From Henckelia pumila (taxonomy: Eukaryota > Streptophyta > Magnoliopsida > Lamiales > Gesneriaceae): 64,000 bases of DNA. Under the pieces are notes generated by a model. It saw only the letters and a list, made by a program, of their open reading frames with translations, was not told the origin of the DNA and made no database searches. Both the position numbers and the translations under genes were made by a program. Shown piece after piece: positions 1 to 12,113 of this stretch; positions within the stretch are counted from its first letter, which is position 1, and every line of letters starts with the position of its first letter. The stretch is taken from contig NC_133123.1 of assembly GCF_033568475.1 (NCBI RefSeq), positions 5,456,001 through 5,520,000 on the forward strand, read 5' to 3'.

Positions 1-3000
1 TTTAATAAGTTTCTATAAATATTAAAACGATCAGACGGACTGACTTATCATGACCCGTGGCCTATTTAGATTGGTCCATTTAGACTCGCCTCCAAATGAG
101 CAATAAAAACCCCAACCCGTCCCGTCACGGGTTGGGGTTAAGCGGGCCAACCCGCCAAATTCTGTTTAAAAAATAAAAATAGTGAAAAATTCAACAAACA
201 ACATTAATATTGAGATTTAAAAAGATATATTAACAATGTTACACAATAACAAATAATAAATGCTACAATCAAACAAATTAAATCATATAAAATTTTGATG
301 TTAAATATTATATTTTGGATAAAAAATAAGATTCTCAAATCACATTTGCTTGTGAAGTCGAATTTTTTTCACAATTTTCATACCGAAAATTTTATTTCTG
401 CTGCTGCAGTTGCAACCGACAAAATCAAAATCACTGCTATAATCTTATATACCAATTTAATTTATTAACTCAATGGTTAACATATTATATTGATTTATTT
501 TATTGATTAAATGATTATACATATGATATTAACTACATAACACAAAGAATTGAGAAGGGGCCCATGCCCCTGCTGGTGGACTTTAAATGGGTTCTGTGTT
601 CAATGATGAGATGAAATTGATCTTATTTTTTTTACTCAAAAAACAAAAAAAAGTTGATCTTGTTGATGTCACTGTCAGCGTGGCTAATTTCACTTTATAA
701 TTTTCCAATGACGAGGTAATATTGCATGGATATTTATATTAAATATAATTTTTTATTCTATTTACTAACTTTATATTTTAAAAACTGCATATAAATTTTA
801 AAAAAATTTACAGTTACACATAATTTTTTTTTAAAAAATACATCATTAAAAAAAACGCACTTAATGTAATTCAAAAAATACATATGATTAACTGTCAAAA
901 AATACATATGATTAAATAAAATACTAAAACAGACGAATTCAACTACTCATCCCAATGTAAATTAGACATTATGCGTAAATAAAGAGAAAAAGGAGGTTTA
1001 TATGTAGATAATGTCTGGATTTTTTAAAAAATAATTTCTATTATTTATTATTAATTTTATGGAATTTTTTACAATTTTGGGGTATTTTTCGGATAAAAAA
1101 TATTTATTTATGAATTAATTAAATACTGGGATGAATCATCACATCTTTTAGTAATTTTAGGCCTTTTTAAAAAAAAAATTAAAATTAAATTACAGCCAGT
1201 AATTTTTCTGACTGTTAGATTTTTTATAAAACAAAATAATAAAAATAAATTGTTAAACACTAGTCCGCCGTAATCCTCATTTTCTCATGACATGAAATTC
1301 GCGTGCGAGTTCCTCGTCCATCGAAGGCTAAAGATTTATGGTTCATGATGATGGACAAGCATCATCAGTAAATGGCTTTAAGTCATGACCAACTCATTAC
1401 AATATTTTGATATAACACTAACCTCAAAATAATATAATTCCTTTACTAAATCTAAAACTCATTTCTAATTCATTAAATCTAAAATGTACACTAAAAAGAA
1501 TATTATCGAAATATTCTTTATTATTTTATTCACAACAACTAATTTATTCCACAAAATATTTTTAAACACCATAATTAAAATATCAAAAATATATAAAATA
1601 ATTTCTATATCGATATTCATTAGAAATATTAATGAGTTAAACTTTTAAATTAATTCTATTTTAAAAATTACGTAATAAATAAACTTTTTAGAATAAATTG
1701 TTACAAATTTACATAATAATATAATTAAAGTGTTAATAATAAGACTTAAAAAATATTATAATAACCAATTAAAATAATAAAAAAAATTACTCTAAGATAA
1801 CGTTGCTACATTGTTGCATCAAATTTGGCGCAATACTGTATCATTGCATCAGCCTAACGCCAAAAATGGCGCTGGGTTGAACCAACAAATCAAGCACCAT
1901 TAAGTGCACCTACACTACCTTTTTCATGGTTTACTTTGGGAAAAACATATTTAATTTAATTTATTACATATTGATTTTTAGATATAGGATTCAATAAACT
2001 ATATATTATTTAAATATTGTTTTTAAAAAATTTAAAGATCTCACATTTATACATAGTAATAAATAATTTAACCTTTTAATGAAATTCGGTTAAACTATTA
2101 ATAAAGGAAAGTTTTGTCGACCATCGAAATGGTACTATTTTAAGATTCGATGAAATGTTTCCTTCTATACATTCGAAAAGAAATCTATCTCCTAATTTAG
2201 TTCTAATCAAATCTTAAAACCAAAAATTACTAGTTATCCGCCATCACATTTAAATATGGCAATAAATCGATCATACTTATTATATCTTAGTTCGATTTGA
2301 TCCGATTAAAATAAATGAGAAGCTGGTTCAAAAATTTTATTGCAAAGTCCACATTTAATTAACGAGAAGTCTGATCTCACTAATTTAGTACGTAATTTAT
2401 ATATGTGTGTGTGATGAGAGATAGCTAGGTCGACCTGATTCTTTTCTAGTGAATAATAATATTTTTGACATAAACATATAAAAACTCATATTTCACATAT
2501 CAATTTTGTGAGACGGATATCCTATTTAGGTCATCCATAAAAAAATATTAATTTTTATATAAAAAATATTTCATTTATTGTAAATATGGGCAGATCGGTC
2601 TCATGAACCGTCTAGTCCCACTCTAAAATATATTATTTTTGCATTAATCGGGTTAGGAATCATAAAATTCATATCATAAAATTGACCAGTGAGACGACGG
2701 TATCATAAGATTTTGTGTTAATTATAACATACTTATAATACATCGAAGATTCCCAATATTAAGGATTAAGTAAACTTCTAGCACACCAAAAAATTTAACA
2801 CAGTCAAATTTAAACATGATTACGGGATTCCTATATCGTGTACATAAATACTTTCATTCAAAGCCATATGTAATAGGGAATTTAACTCTATTCTAGAGTA
2901 TATGGCGGAAATAAAAAAAAATGTAAATCATACATGTATCAATTACAAATATCCATATCATTATATGGATATTTGAAATTTTGTTCACCCAAAAATACCT

Positions 3001-3526
3001 TAAGACAATATCCTAAACATAAGATATTAATACATTGTCTTAATGTATGATTTATTAAGTTCAGTATTAATAACTATATGAGATTCCTCAAACCTGCAAA
3101 CCCGTAATCAATATATTTCCACATCATTTGTTCACATTGACATAGGCGAGTTGGTAAGGCATGAGGTGATATGGTAAGAAATTCTCCCACAACAGCGTTG
3201 CGGGTTCGATTCTCGTGTGGAGCATATTCCTCATTGAAATATTTGGTGGTATGCTCGGGGGTTGGACCATGTTGTTCCCTCCCTCAGGTCCCTACCTACT
3301 CGTGCACATCCCTCGATTTAACCCTGCATGAGCCAATGAGCCTCTAACTCATGTGAAATGGGGTTCCCTTTAGGGTCAACCTTTTTTAATATATTTCCAC
3401 ATCGATCATATCATAAAAATGAAGGTTCAAACTAGCTTGTTAGATTTATATATATACTACGTAAAAAAAAAAAAGTAAACGAAACTATAACATCAACTAA
3501 AATTCGAAACGAAATCTAAGTAATTT
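1..3526. repeat. Segmental duplication, copy A
   Basis: This AT-rich segment matches 6738-21689 in the same order and orientation, with scattered point changes and short indels. Homology runs from the first base of the window, so the true left edge probably lies outside. It ends at about 3526, where the text diverges from copy B. I see no gene in it. Copy A keeps uninterrupted versions of two sites that carry insertions in copy B: one GAGATGAA at 608-615 and one TCAGTAAA at 1365-1372. It also holds a full-length SINE that is internally deleted in copy B. Confidence 0.9.
3126..3387 (+). mobile_element. tRNA-derived SINE, with target-site duplication
   Basis: A pol III box A-like stretch (GGCGAGTTGG, about 3145-3154) and a box B (GGTTCGATTC, 3203-3212) lie at tRNA-like spacing, followed by a non-tRNA body and a terminal CTTTTTT run. 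The 16-base direct repeat AATATATTTCCACATC flanks the element at 3110-3125 and 3388-3403 and reads as a target-site duplication. The related copy at about 21346-21554 in copy B has lost the stretch that contains both boxes. No protein is encoded. Confidence 0.75.
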
Positions 3527-4040
3527 TTCACAATTAGATAGACTCGTCAATTAATATTTAAACACACTGTAATTGAGGTTCCTATTTGTTGGTAGACTTT
3601 TTGTACACTTAAATGGCATTTCAAAATTCAATTAGAGGCGGATCCAGTAATTTTGTGTCATATAAAATATAATTCATATGGATAAATCTAAATGGTTAGA
3701 ATCTATCTAGCCACCCAAAAAATTAGTTTAAGATAATTAATGATATTTATATGTAGAAAATGACTAATTAAACCCTAATTATTGAGAGCTTAACCATTTT
3801 TCATCAAATGACATGTGTCATTTTTTTTTATTATTTATTGTTCTTATTTTCTTTTCAGACCTAGGGACTCTATATTTTTTTTTATGTATCCATCAATATT
3901 TTCGGTTTGTTAGAGAAAAAAACTCTTGCTCTACTTCTTGTTTATTTATTTCATTTTGTTTTCTTATTTTCTCTTCTTTTTTTTGTTTCCTTATATATTA
4001 TTTATTATTTACTATTTTTTATACATGCTTATTCCCACAA

Positions 4041-4309
4041 ATTATTGAACTAACAAATATATTATTTATTAATTTATTATAAATAATGTAATCAAAAATT
4101 GATTATATATTAAAAATAAAAACACAATTATTTGGTTACTTACCATTCTAAATTATATATATTGAAAATTTATTATTATTGAACTAACAAATATATTATT
4201 TATTAATTTATTATAAATAATGTAATCAAAAATTGATTATATATTAAAAATAAAAAACACAATTATTTGGTAACTTACCATTATAAATTATATATATTAA
4301 AAATTATTA
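4041..4309. repeat. Tandem duplication, about 134-bp unit
   Basis: The unit beginning ATTATTGAACTAAC at 4041 starts again at 4175 and is nearly identical over its length. A partial third similarity (the TATATATTAAAAATTATTATAATA motif, in pieces) continues to about 4350. It is AT-rich with no coding content. Confidence 0.8.
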
Positions 4310-4678
4310 TAATAAATTTTCAATTGTATATATTAAAAATTATTATAATATACTAATGATTAAGGAATGTTATGATAAATTAAAAAATGTCCCACTGAAT
4401 TCATAAGTCAGTAAAACTCAAAGTTAAATCTAATATTATTTTTTAATTATCACAAATCTACATTCAGCTAGACTTAAGAGATCAAAAAACGTTTTAAAAA
4501 TAAGACAATTGACAAGTAATGTTACACGTCACTTGTCAGAATTCTCTAACACTCACTGCATGTACTATTATAAGAAAACATCAAAGTCACGTGGTATTAG
4601 CTTCATTTTTTTTACAAGGATCATCTTGCATATTATTTAGTCGTTCAAAAAGACAAAATATTCTTATCATTGTAGATA

Positions 4679-4690
4679 ATATATATATAT

Positions 4691-4727
<37 letters not shown>

Positions 4728-4728
4728 C
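4679..4728. repeat. (AT)n microsatellite
   Basis: About 25 AT dinucleotides with one AAT interruption are visible directly. Confidence 0.9.
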
Positions 4729-7689
4729 AAATAAAAAATTTCATGTTTAATTTTTAATAATTTTGATAAAACGAATAAATCATTGCATAACTTATTTCAA
4801 TAATGATTTTGTTATTTAATTATATAATAAATTTTTTGAGATTAATATAATATTATTGGAGGAATAATACTACTGTTAACAAATCAATAAGTTCAACTAA
4901 AGGTTTCATTTTTAACTTTGGTTTCATAATTTAATAGTTTAGTGATCTCAAAAAATATAACAGTGAAAATTAAATAATTAATGTACGGTATTCTTGGTGC
5001 GTTTAATTTAATTTTTTATTGTAATAAAACAATAGTTTTTAAAATAATCACGACTCACGTACAATTGAACATTTTTTATGTCTGTAAAATTAATTTTCAA
5101 TTAATATTAGGATTAACTATTAGAAAAAGTAATGAAAAGATTAACCATTAGAAAAGTACGTAATAAAAAATAACACTCGAGTTAATATAGTACAAAATTG
5201 AGGGAAAGCAGAAGAAAAAAACATAATAACCACTTTAAAAAGATATAAGTATAAAAAATTAAATCTGACAAGAATTTAAAAAGCCTATAACTTTTAACAA
5301 ATTTATATAATCAAATATAAATTTTATTACTAGAATAATAAAAGTATTATAGCTAGTAAATTCTAAACAACTTAAATACTTTTTTAAACCTTCTTTCTAA
5401 CTCATTTAATTAACTTATAAACAATAATCTCAATAAATCGATTCGTCAACGTATACCTACAATTGGTGTCAATAAATTATATTAAAATTATTGAAAAAAA
5501 TAAGACCATATTAAATATTGATTTGTGTTCAAGATTATCAGTAACTGATGTCAACGTACATCACAAGATATTTGTACTAGTAATGTTATAAGTATATATG
5601 TTGTATAAATTATCTCGAATTAATGTATACCTCGTGATTAATTGAATAACTTATATTAGTAATCTATTTAATATCACCTAACATTATATACGTGTGAATT
5701 TTTTCAAAAATAAATTGATAAAACATGGTTAATTGAATCACATGTAAGAGCAAAATGAATGAATGAAATTATATCCCTTAATAACAACAAATAGTAATAA
5801 CAATTAATATACTTGATTTTTTTTTGTTTCAGATAGAAAGATTTTATTTTATTTTTTTTTCTAAAACGAAAAAAAATACATATATTGTTATGTTTTTTTG
5901 TTATAATTTAATATGATATTTTAATACTTGCAAAAATGCTAATATTTGATGAAAGAAGATTTTTTTAAAAATTTAATATTTAGAAATAGAAATATTGATT
6001 TTTATAATTAAATATTTCTTATAATAATTTATTTTTTTATAATATTTTTCCAAGTTGAATTCGAACTAGTTTAGCTAAAAAATTTACTATCTTAAATTTT
6101 AATCAATATGCATTTACTGTTTTTTAATGAATATGCATTTACTGTTTTTAAATGAAAACTACGAATATTTGCACGTACAAATATATTTTAAATATATATA
6201 TATTATAGTTCTATATTTTTAAATAGAATAAATTTATTTATATCAGTAATTTTTATTATATATCACTATTTCATAAATACTAAATACTATTGGATTATAA
6301 TAAAAAGAAGTGAAAGAGATATTAGTGGTTATTTTGAGTAATAGATAATATAAAATATTTATTTATTAAATTTAAATATATAGGAGAAAGTGTAGGCGAT
6401 TTTGGATGACTTTTCAACTGCTTTCTTGAAAATGAAATCAATTAAATGTGGTGAGAGATACAATTTTAAATTTAAATATAATAATAGGTGAAAATGTTAT
6501 AATTGTCACATAAAATGTGATATTACATAAATACATTTAATAATGAACCTCAAAATTACCAAAAACTCCATTTTAGGTGGCCAGATTCTAGCCATTTAGC
6601 ACTGTCCAATTCATATTGTCCAATTCATATTAACTAAAAGACAAACACAAATATGAAAACATTATTATAAAGTCAAATTTCATTCACAATTGACCTTCAC
6701 AATATTTTATTATTGATAATAATTTATGATATAGTCATTTAATAAGTTTCTATAAATATTAGAACGATTAGATTGACTGACCTGTCATGGCCCGTGACCT
6801 ATTTGGGTTGGTCCATTTAGGCTCGCCTCCAAATGAGCAATAAAAACCCCAACCCGTCCCGTCATGGGTTGGGGTTAAGCGGGCCAACACGTCAAATTCT
6901 GTTTAAAAAATAAAAATAGTGAAAAATTCAACAAACAACATTAGTATTGAGATTTAACAAAATATATTAACAATGTTACATAATAACAAATAATAAATTC
7001 TACAATCAAACAAATTAAATCATATACAATTTTGATATTAAATATTATATTTTGGATAAAAAATCACATTTCCAAATCACATTTGCTTGTGAAGTCATTT
7101 TTTTTTCCCCCACAATTTTCATACCGAAAATTTTATCTCTGCTGCTGCAGTTGCAACCGACAAAATAAAAATCAATGCTATAATCGTATATACCAATTTA
7201 ATTTATTAACTCAAAGGTTAACATATTATATTGATTTATTTTATTGATTAAATGATTATACATATGATATTAACTACATAACACAAAGAATTGAGAAGGG
7301 GCCCATGCCCTTCCTGGACTTTTACTAGGTTCTGAGTTCAATTATGAGATGAATAGAGATAGCAATGAGGCGGGTTGGGGACGGGGATGCCTTTCCCATC
7401 CCCATCCACGAATTCAAATCCGATTTCCATAACCGTCTCAATCCCCATTATTTTTTATCGGGGATTTCTCATATTCATCCCCGTGGGGACCAAGTCCTCA
7501 TCCCCATACCCATAAACGAAAATATATATACATCTATATTATAAATAAATTTTATTATAATATATATATTAGTAAATTTTATTATATAAGAATATAAAAA
7601 TTATTATTCAATTTTGTAATAAAATACCTAAAATATTTTGGGTCAAATTTTTTATTACAATATTAAATTTTAAAATTAATAAAAATATT

Positions 7690-7865
7690 TTAAGAGTAAC
7701 ACTCCTGTGAAACGGTCTCATTCGTGAGACGGGTCAACCTATTCATATTTATAATAATAAATAATATTTTTGACATAAAATGTAATACTTTTTAATGGAT
7801 AACCCATATAAAAGATCCGTCACACGAATACGACCCGTGCAACGGTTGCATACAAGTGTTTGCCA
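7690..7865. repeat. Imperfect palindromic repeat with GAGACGGGTC-type arms
   Basis: The left part has GAAACGGTCTCA and GTGAGACGGGTC; the right part has GATCCGTCACAC and ACCCGTGCAACGG, roughly in inverted orientation, with an AT-rich middle. Related GAGACGGAT / GTCTCATGAACCG motifs occur near 2512-2615 and 20760-20840. It looks like an old MITE, but I cannot define its ends. Confidence 0.35.
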
Positions 7866-8024
7866 TATTTTAAATACAAAATATTTCTATAAATCAAAAT
7901 TATTATTTTAAAGAAAATATTATGTATCAAAAATTTTTAAGATTATATATTATTTCTAAATTTATCAAAATGAATTATATATATATATATATACTAATAT
8001 AAATACTTTATATGTGTACGTAAC

Positions 8025-8177
8025 GGGAAATTCTATGCTGGCAGTCCGATACTACTCAGTCTGCCAGATCCAATGGCCCCGGACCATTGTGTACATCACA
8101 TCATGGTGATGTGCACAATGCCCGGGCCGTTGGATTTCCCTCCAAGCACTACCCCGGAGGGCAGCTAAGAAATTCCC
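8025..8177. mobile_element. Mutator-like MITE, 153 bp
   Basis: A 9-base target-site duplication GTACGTAAC lies at 8016-8024 and 8178-8186. The ends are GGGAAATTCT and, on the other strand, GGGAATTTCT. The interior is strongly palindromic: a stretch around CCGGACCATTGTGTACATCA pairs with TGATGTGCACAATGCCCGGG. A 9-base duplication is typical of Mutator-like elements. It is inserted inside the hAT MITE. Confidence 0.8.
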
Positions 8178-8351
8178 GTACGTAACATGAATGCGATTCA
8201 AATAATATTTTTATGTTATAAAAAACTACGCTATCATAAACGGATGTATTATATATAATTTATAAAATATATATAAATAAAATAATAATAATACTTTTAA
8301 TTTTAATTTTTTAAAAATACTTTAGATTTAATAAAATTTGATAATTAAAAT

Positions 8352-8354
8352 ATA

Positions 8355-8385
<31 letters not shown>

Positions 8386-8394
8386 TACTATTAC

Positions 8395-8484
<90 letters not shown>
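8352..8484. repeat. (TTA)n microsatellite, about 44 units
   Basis: An almost pure TTA/ATT array with three ACT interruptions near 8380-8395. Poly-Tyr and poly-Ile open frames over this stretch are artefacts of the repeat. Confidence 0.95.
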
Positions 8485-9900
8485 CGGGGCGGGTTCGGGG
8501 ATGAGAATAACATCCTCATACCCGCCCCAATATGTTTCGGAAATTTTTAAAAATCCCCAAACCCGAACCCATATCTCAAAATACTCCCTCAAACCCGCGG
8601 ATATCCGAACCCACGGGGAAAATTGTCATGCCTAGAGATGAAATTGATCTTATTTTTTTTACTTAAAAAAAAAAAAAAAAGTTGATCTTGTTGATGTCAC
8701 TGTGAGCGTGGCTAATTTCACTTTATAATTTTCCAATGACGAGGTAATATTGCAGGGATATTTATATTAAATATATTTTTTTATTCTATTTACTAACTTT
8801 ATATTTTAAAAAAAATAAAATTGCATATAAATTTTAAAAAAATTTACAGTTACACAAATTTTTTTAAAAAAATACATCATTAAAAAAAACGCACTTAATG
8901 TAATTCAAAAAATACATATGATTAACTGTCAAAAAATACATATGATAAAAAATACTAAAATAGACGAATTCAATTACTCATCCCTATGTAAATTAGACAT
9001 TATGCGTAAATAAAGAGAAAAAGGAGGTTTATATATAGATAATGTCTGGATTTTTTTATAAAATAATTTCTATTATTTATTATTAATTTTATGGAATTTT
9101 TTGCATTTTTGGGGTATTTTTCGGATAAAAAATATTTCTTTAGGAATTAATTAAATACTGGGATGAATCATCACATCTTTTAGTAATTTTTGGCCTTTTT
9201 ATAAAAAAAAATTAAAATTAAATTAGAGCCAGGTAATTTTTTTGACTGTTAGATTTTTTATAAAACAAAATAATAAAAATAAATTGTTAAACACTAGTCC
9301 GCCGTAATCCTCATTTTCTCATGATATGAAATCCACGTGCGAGGTCCTCGTCCATCGAAGGCTAAAGATTTATGGTGGCTGACATAGGACAAGCATCATC
9401 AGTAAATAGGCGTGGCCAAGGGATGGTTCTGACCCGAACCCGACCCGTGGTCAACGGGCCGGTTAACCGGGTCAACTGGTTGGACCCGAAACCAGGATCA
9501 GACCTGCAAATGTTCGGTCCGATCCCGGTTTTTTCTTTGGAAAATCGGCAATCCGATGGGTTGGACCCGACGGGTTGGACATGTGGCGCCCCCATGGGCT
9601 CCCAGATGATCCAACGGCCACTAGCAAGTGGCCGTTGGAGCTCTCAACGGCCACGATTTCGTGGCCGTCGGCCTGCCTGACCCGTCGGGTCTGCCGGAAT
9701 ATATATATATTTTTTAAAAAAACAAAACCTAATTTTTATCTATAAATACCCCCAACCCCCTTTCATTTTGCTTACACAATTCTCTCTTCATTCTCTCCAT
9801 TCTCAATTCATTTTAATTTCTTGAATTATAAAAAATATCAAGTTTCGATTATTGGTTTATTGTCAATTGTTGATTTATTTTCATATTTATACAATTACAA

Positions 9901-12099
9901 ATGTCCGGAGCGGGATCAAGTCGTAGGGGTGACAAAGGAAAAGGAAAGGAAAAGAGCATCATACCACCCGAGGTCGAGTATCCTCAATTCAATGTCGATG
10001 GCTTTGATCTTGAATATTCCGATGATGAAATTCAAGAAATTCGACAAGAGGCGCAACAAAGACAACAAGTTGAACAACCACCACGTCATCATGCAAGTCA
10101 AGAAAGTATGAACAATCCGGCAGCCTCTCAAAAACAAACTCGAGCGGTGCCTCGCCCGACATCCGATATCTTCACCAAACATTTCGACAAGGCGACGCTT
10201 CCCTCCGGTGATTTGCAAGCAAATGCAAATATTGTTCAAAATGTAACAAATTTAAACAAGAAGATGGTTATGAAACTTTGACGCGGCAAATCGAGAAAAA
10301 TCATCCGGTGGAAATTGGGATTGATCGTGCTCAAACTCAAATTCTGGCATTCTCTTCTCATTCGGGTAATGAATCTCAATTATTTAAATATAACGAAGCT
10401 AGATTTAGAGAAGAAACGGCTAAATTTTGTGCGGTTGAACAACTTTCTTTTAGTTTTAGCGATAAATTATCTTTTGAAAATTGGCTTTCTACAAGTGTAT
10501 CCTTCTATTAGACGTATTCCATGAAATAGTCTCAAACGTACAATGAAAAAGTTAGTTGTCGATCAAAAGAAATAATTAATTAAGGAGTTTTATAGTTTGA
10601 ATAATAAAGTTTCTTTGTGTTCCAATATTTGGAGTGATCATTGACAAAGTTATTCATATATGGGTATTACATGTCATTAGATTGATAATAATTGGAACAT
10701 TCAAAAAAGGTTGCTTGCATATAGATGTTTCAAGGAATCACACACGACACAAAATATTTCTTAATTTATATTTGTTATTTTAGAAGAATATGGTCTAACT
10801 ACCAAAGTTTTTTCAATGTCTTTTGATAATGCTAGTGCAAATACTTCTAGTATTAGTGAGCTTATTGAAATATGTAAACCATCACTAGGTGACAAATTTT
10901 TTCATATTAGATGCACATGTCATATTTTAAATTTGTGTGTTCAAGATGAGCTAAAAATATTAGGCATACATATTCAACCAATTAGGAACGCTATTCATTA
11001 TTTATGGACACATCCTCAAGTTATGAAACAATGGGGAAAATTTTGTAGAGTAAATGGTATGAAGCCTAAGCGGTTTGCATGAGATGTTCCAACTCGTTGA
11101 AATTCAACATATAAATTGTTATTATCCTCTTTTGAATATAAATATTTATTATGTACATTTTTTCATCAATTTGTTCAAGCTCGGTATATTTATTTGTTTT
11201 CAAATCAATGGAACATATGCACTAGTATTTGTGAAATTTTAAAAGTTTTTAATGATGCTAGTGACCAATAATCCGGTGTTTATTATTCTACTTCACATTT
11301 AGTTTTAACACATTGTTGCAACATTGCTTGTGTTTTTCATGAACATGTTAAATCTAATGATAGTGCTTTATCTCAATGTACTCGTCATGAAAGCAAAATG
11401 AGAAAAATATTTTTTGCTCATTCCTGAAAATTTTTTATGTGCTTTGTTTTAGATCCTAGACTTAAATTAGATGGTTTAAGCGACATGTTAACATTATATT
11501 ATGAATCTTTGGAGCCTATTGCGAAAACGATTCCTTCTATCTCATTGATTTTGTTTAATATTAAAATTCATTTACTTGATATTTATAATGAATATAACAT
11601 CAAATATGGTGGAAAAATTGTTTCACATGAAACACAATCCACTGCAACTAGTAATGTTAATTCTAAACTTACTAAAACACAACTTTTATTAAGGGAACAG
11701 ACGAAACGTCCACGAGGATCCTCAAGTTTCAGTCAGGAACTTGAGAATTATTTTACCACTACTTTTGATTTTAGTGATACAGATGAGGAAAACTTCGACA
11801 TTTTGAGATGGTGGTCGCAAAAAACACAAATATATCCAATTTTGGCTATAATGGCAAAAGAAATTCTAGCTTGTCCGATTTCAACAGTTGCTGTGGAGCA
11901 AACATTTAGTATTGGAGGAAATACATTGGACGAGAGACGTTCTAGCTTAAGGTCGGAAAATTTGGAAGCTCAATGTTTGCTCAATGATTGGTCAAAAGCC
12001 ACTACTCGAACACAACATATTCAAAGTGATGAAGAAGACCAAGATGATACCGAAGGAACATCCGGAACTACGGCGGGAGGAAATGCAAGTGAAGCATAA
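9901..12099 (+). pseudogene. hAT transposase (BED finger / RNase H-like / hAT dimerisation), decayed
   Basis: The start codon opens a Ser/Lys/Gln-rich N-terminus. Near 10221-10310 a BED-type zinc finger is readable (C-x2-C ending QIEKNH) after a frame change at about 10220. A second frame change lies near 10500. From there to 12099 a single frame carries the RNase H-like region (SFDNASANT near 10816; HILNLCVQD near 10930; FVLDPRLKL near 11440) and the C-terminal dimerisation domain (ILACPISTVAVEQTFS near 11860-11910). In-frame stops occur at 10642, 10678, 11080 and 11098, each where relatives have tryptophan, and also at 11269 and 11425. A transposase of this type would cut and reinsert the element, but this copy cannot make a full protein. 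The closest families are plant RICESLEEPER/DAYSLEEPER-like hAT transposases. Confidence 0.88.
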
Positions 12100-12113
12100 T
12101 AAAATGTAATAGA

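Larger units (their letters stand above)
3527..6737. other. AT-rich spacer between the duplicated segments
   Basis: No gene could be supported. Short open frames here are composed of AT-rich low-complexity sequence without codon-like structure. Recognisable content is a 134-base tandem duplication near 4041 and an AT microsatellite near 4679, each listed separately. Confidence 0.6.
7354..8634. mobile_element. Non-autonomous hAT element, 1281 bp
   Basis: The 8-base target-site duplication GAGATGAA is at 7346-7353 and 8635-8642, with one copy at the matching site 608-615 of copy A. The ends TAGAGATAGCAA and, on the other strand, TAGGCATGACAA form imperfect hAT-type terminal inverted repeats. 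Next to them are GC-rich subterminal blocks (GGCGGGTT, CGGGGA) of the kind seen in a common plant hAT MITE family. No transposase frame is present. The interior holds a Mutator-like MITE, a GAGACGGGTC-type palindromic repeat near 7690-7865 and a long TTA microsatellite. Confidence 0.85.

Noticed and set aside
3141-3213. A tRNA gene suggested by the box A and box B sequences
   Set aside because: No cloverleaf with paired acceptor stem could be drawn, and the unit has target duplications and a non-tRNA body, so a SINE fits better.
3813-4082. An 89-codon frame rich in Phe and Leu
   Set aside because: It is low-complexity T-rich DNA; the hydrophobic residues follow from composition, and there is no family match or start context.
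8311-8592. Long poly-Tyr and poly-Ile open frames
   Set aside because: They are readings of the TTA microsatellite and have no coding character outside it.
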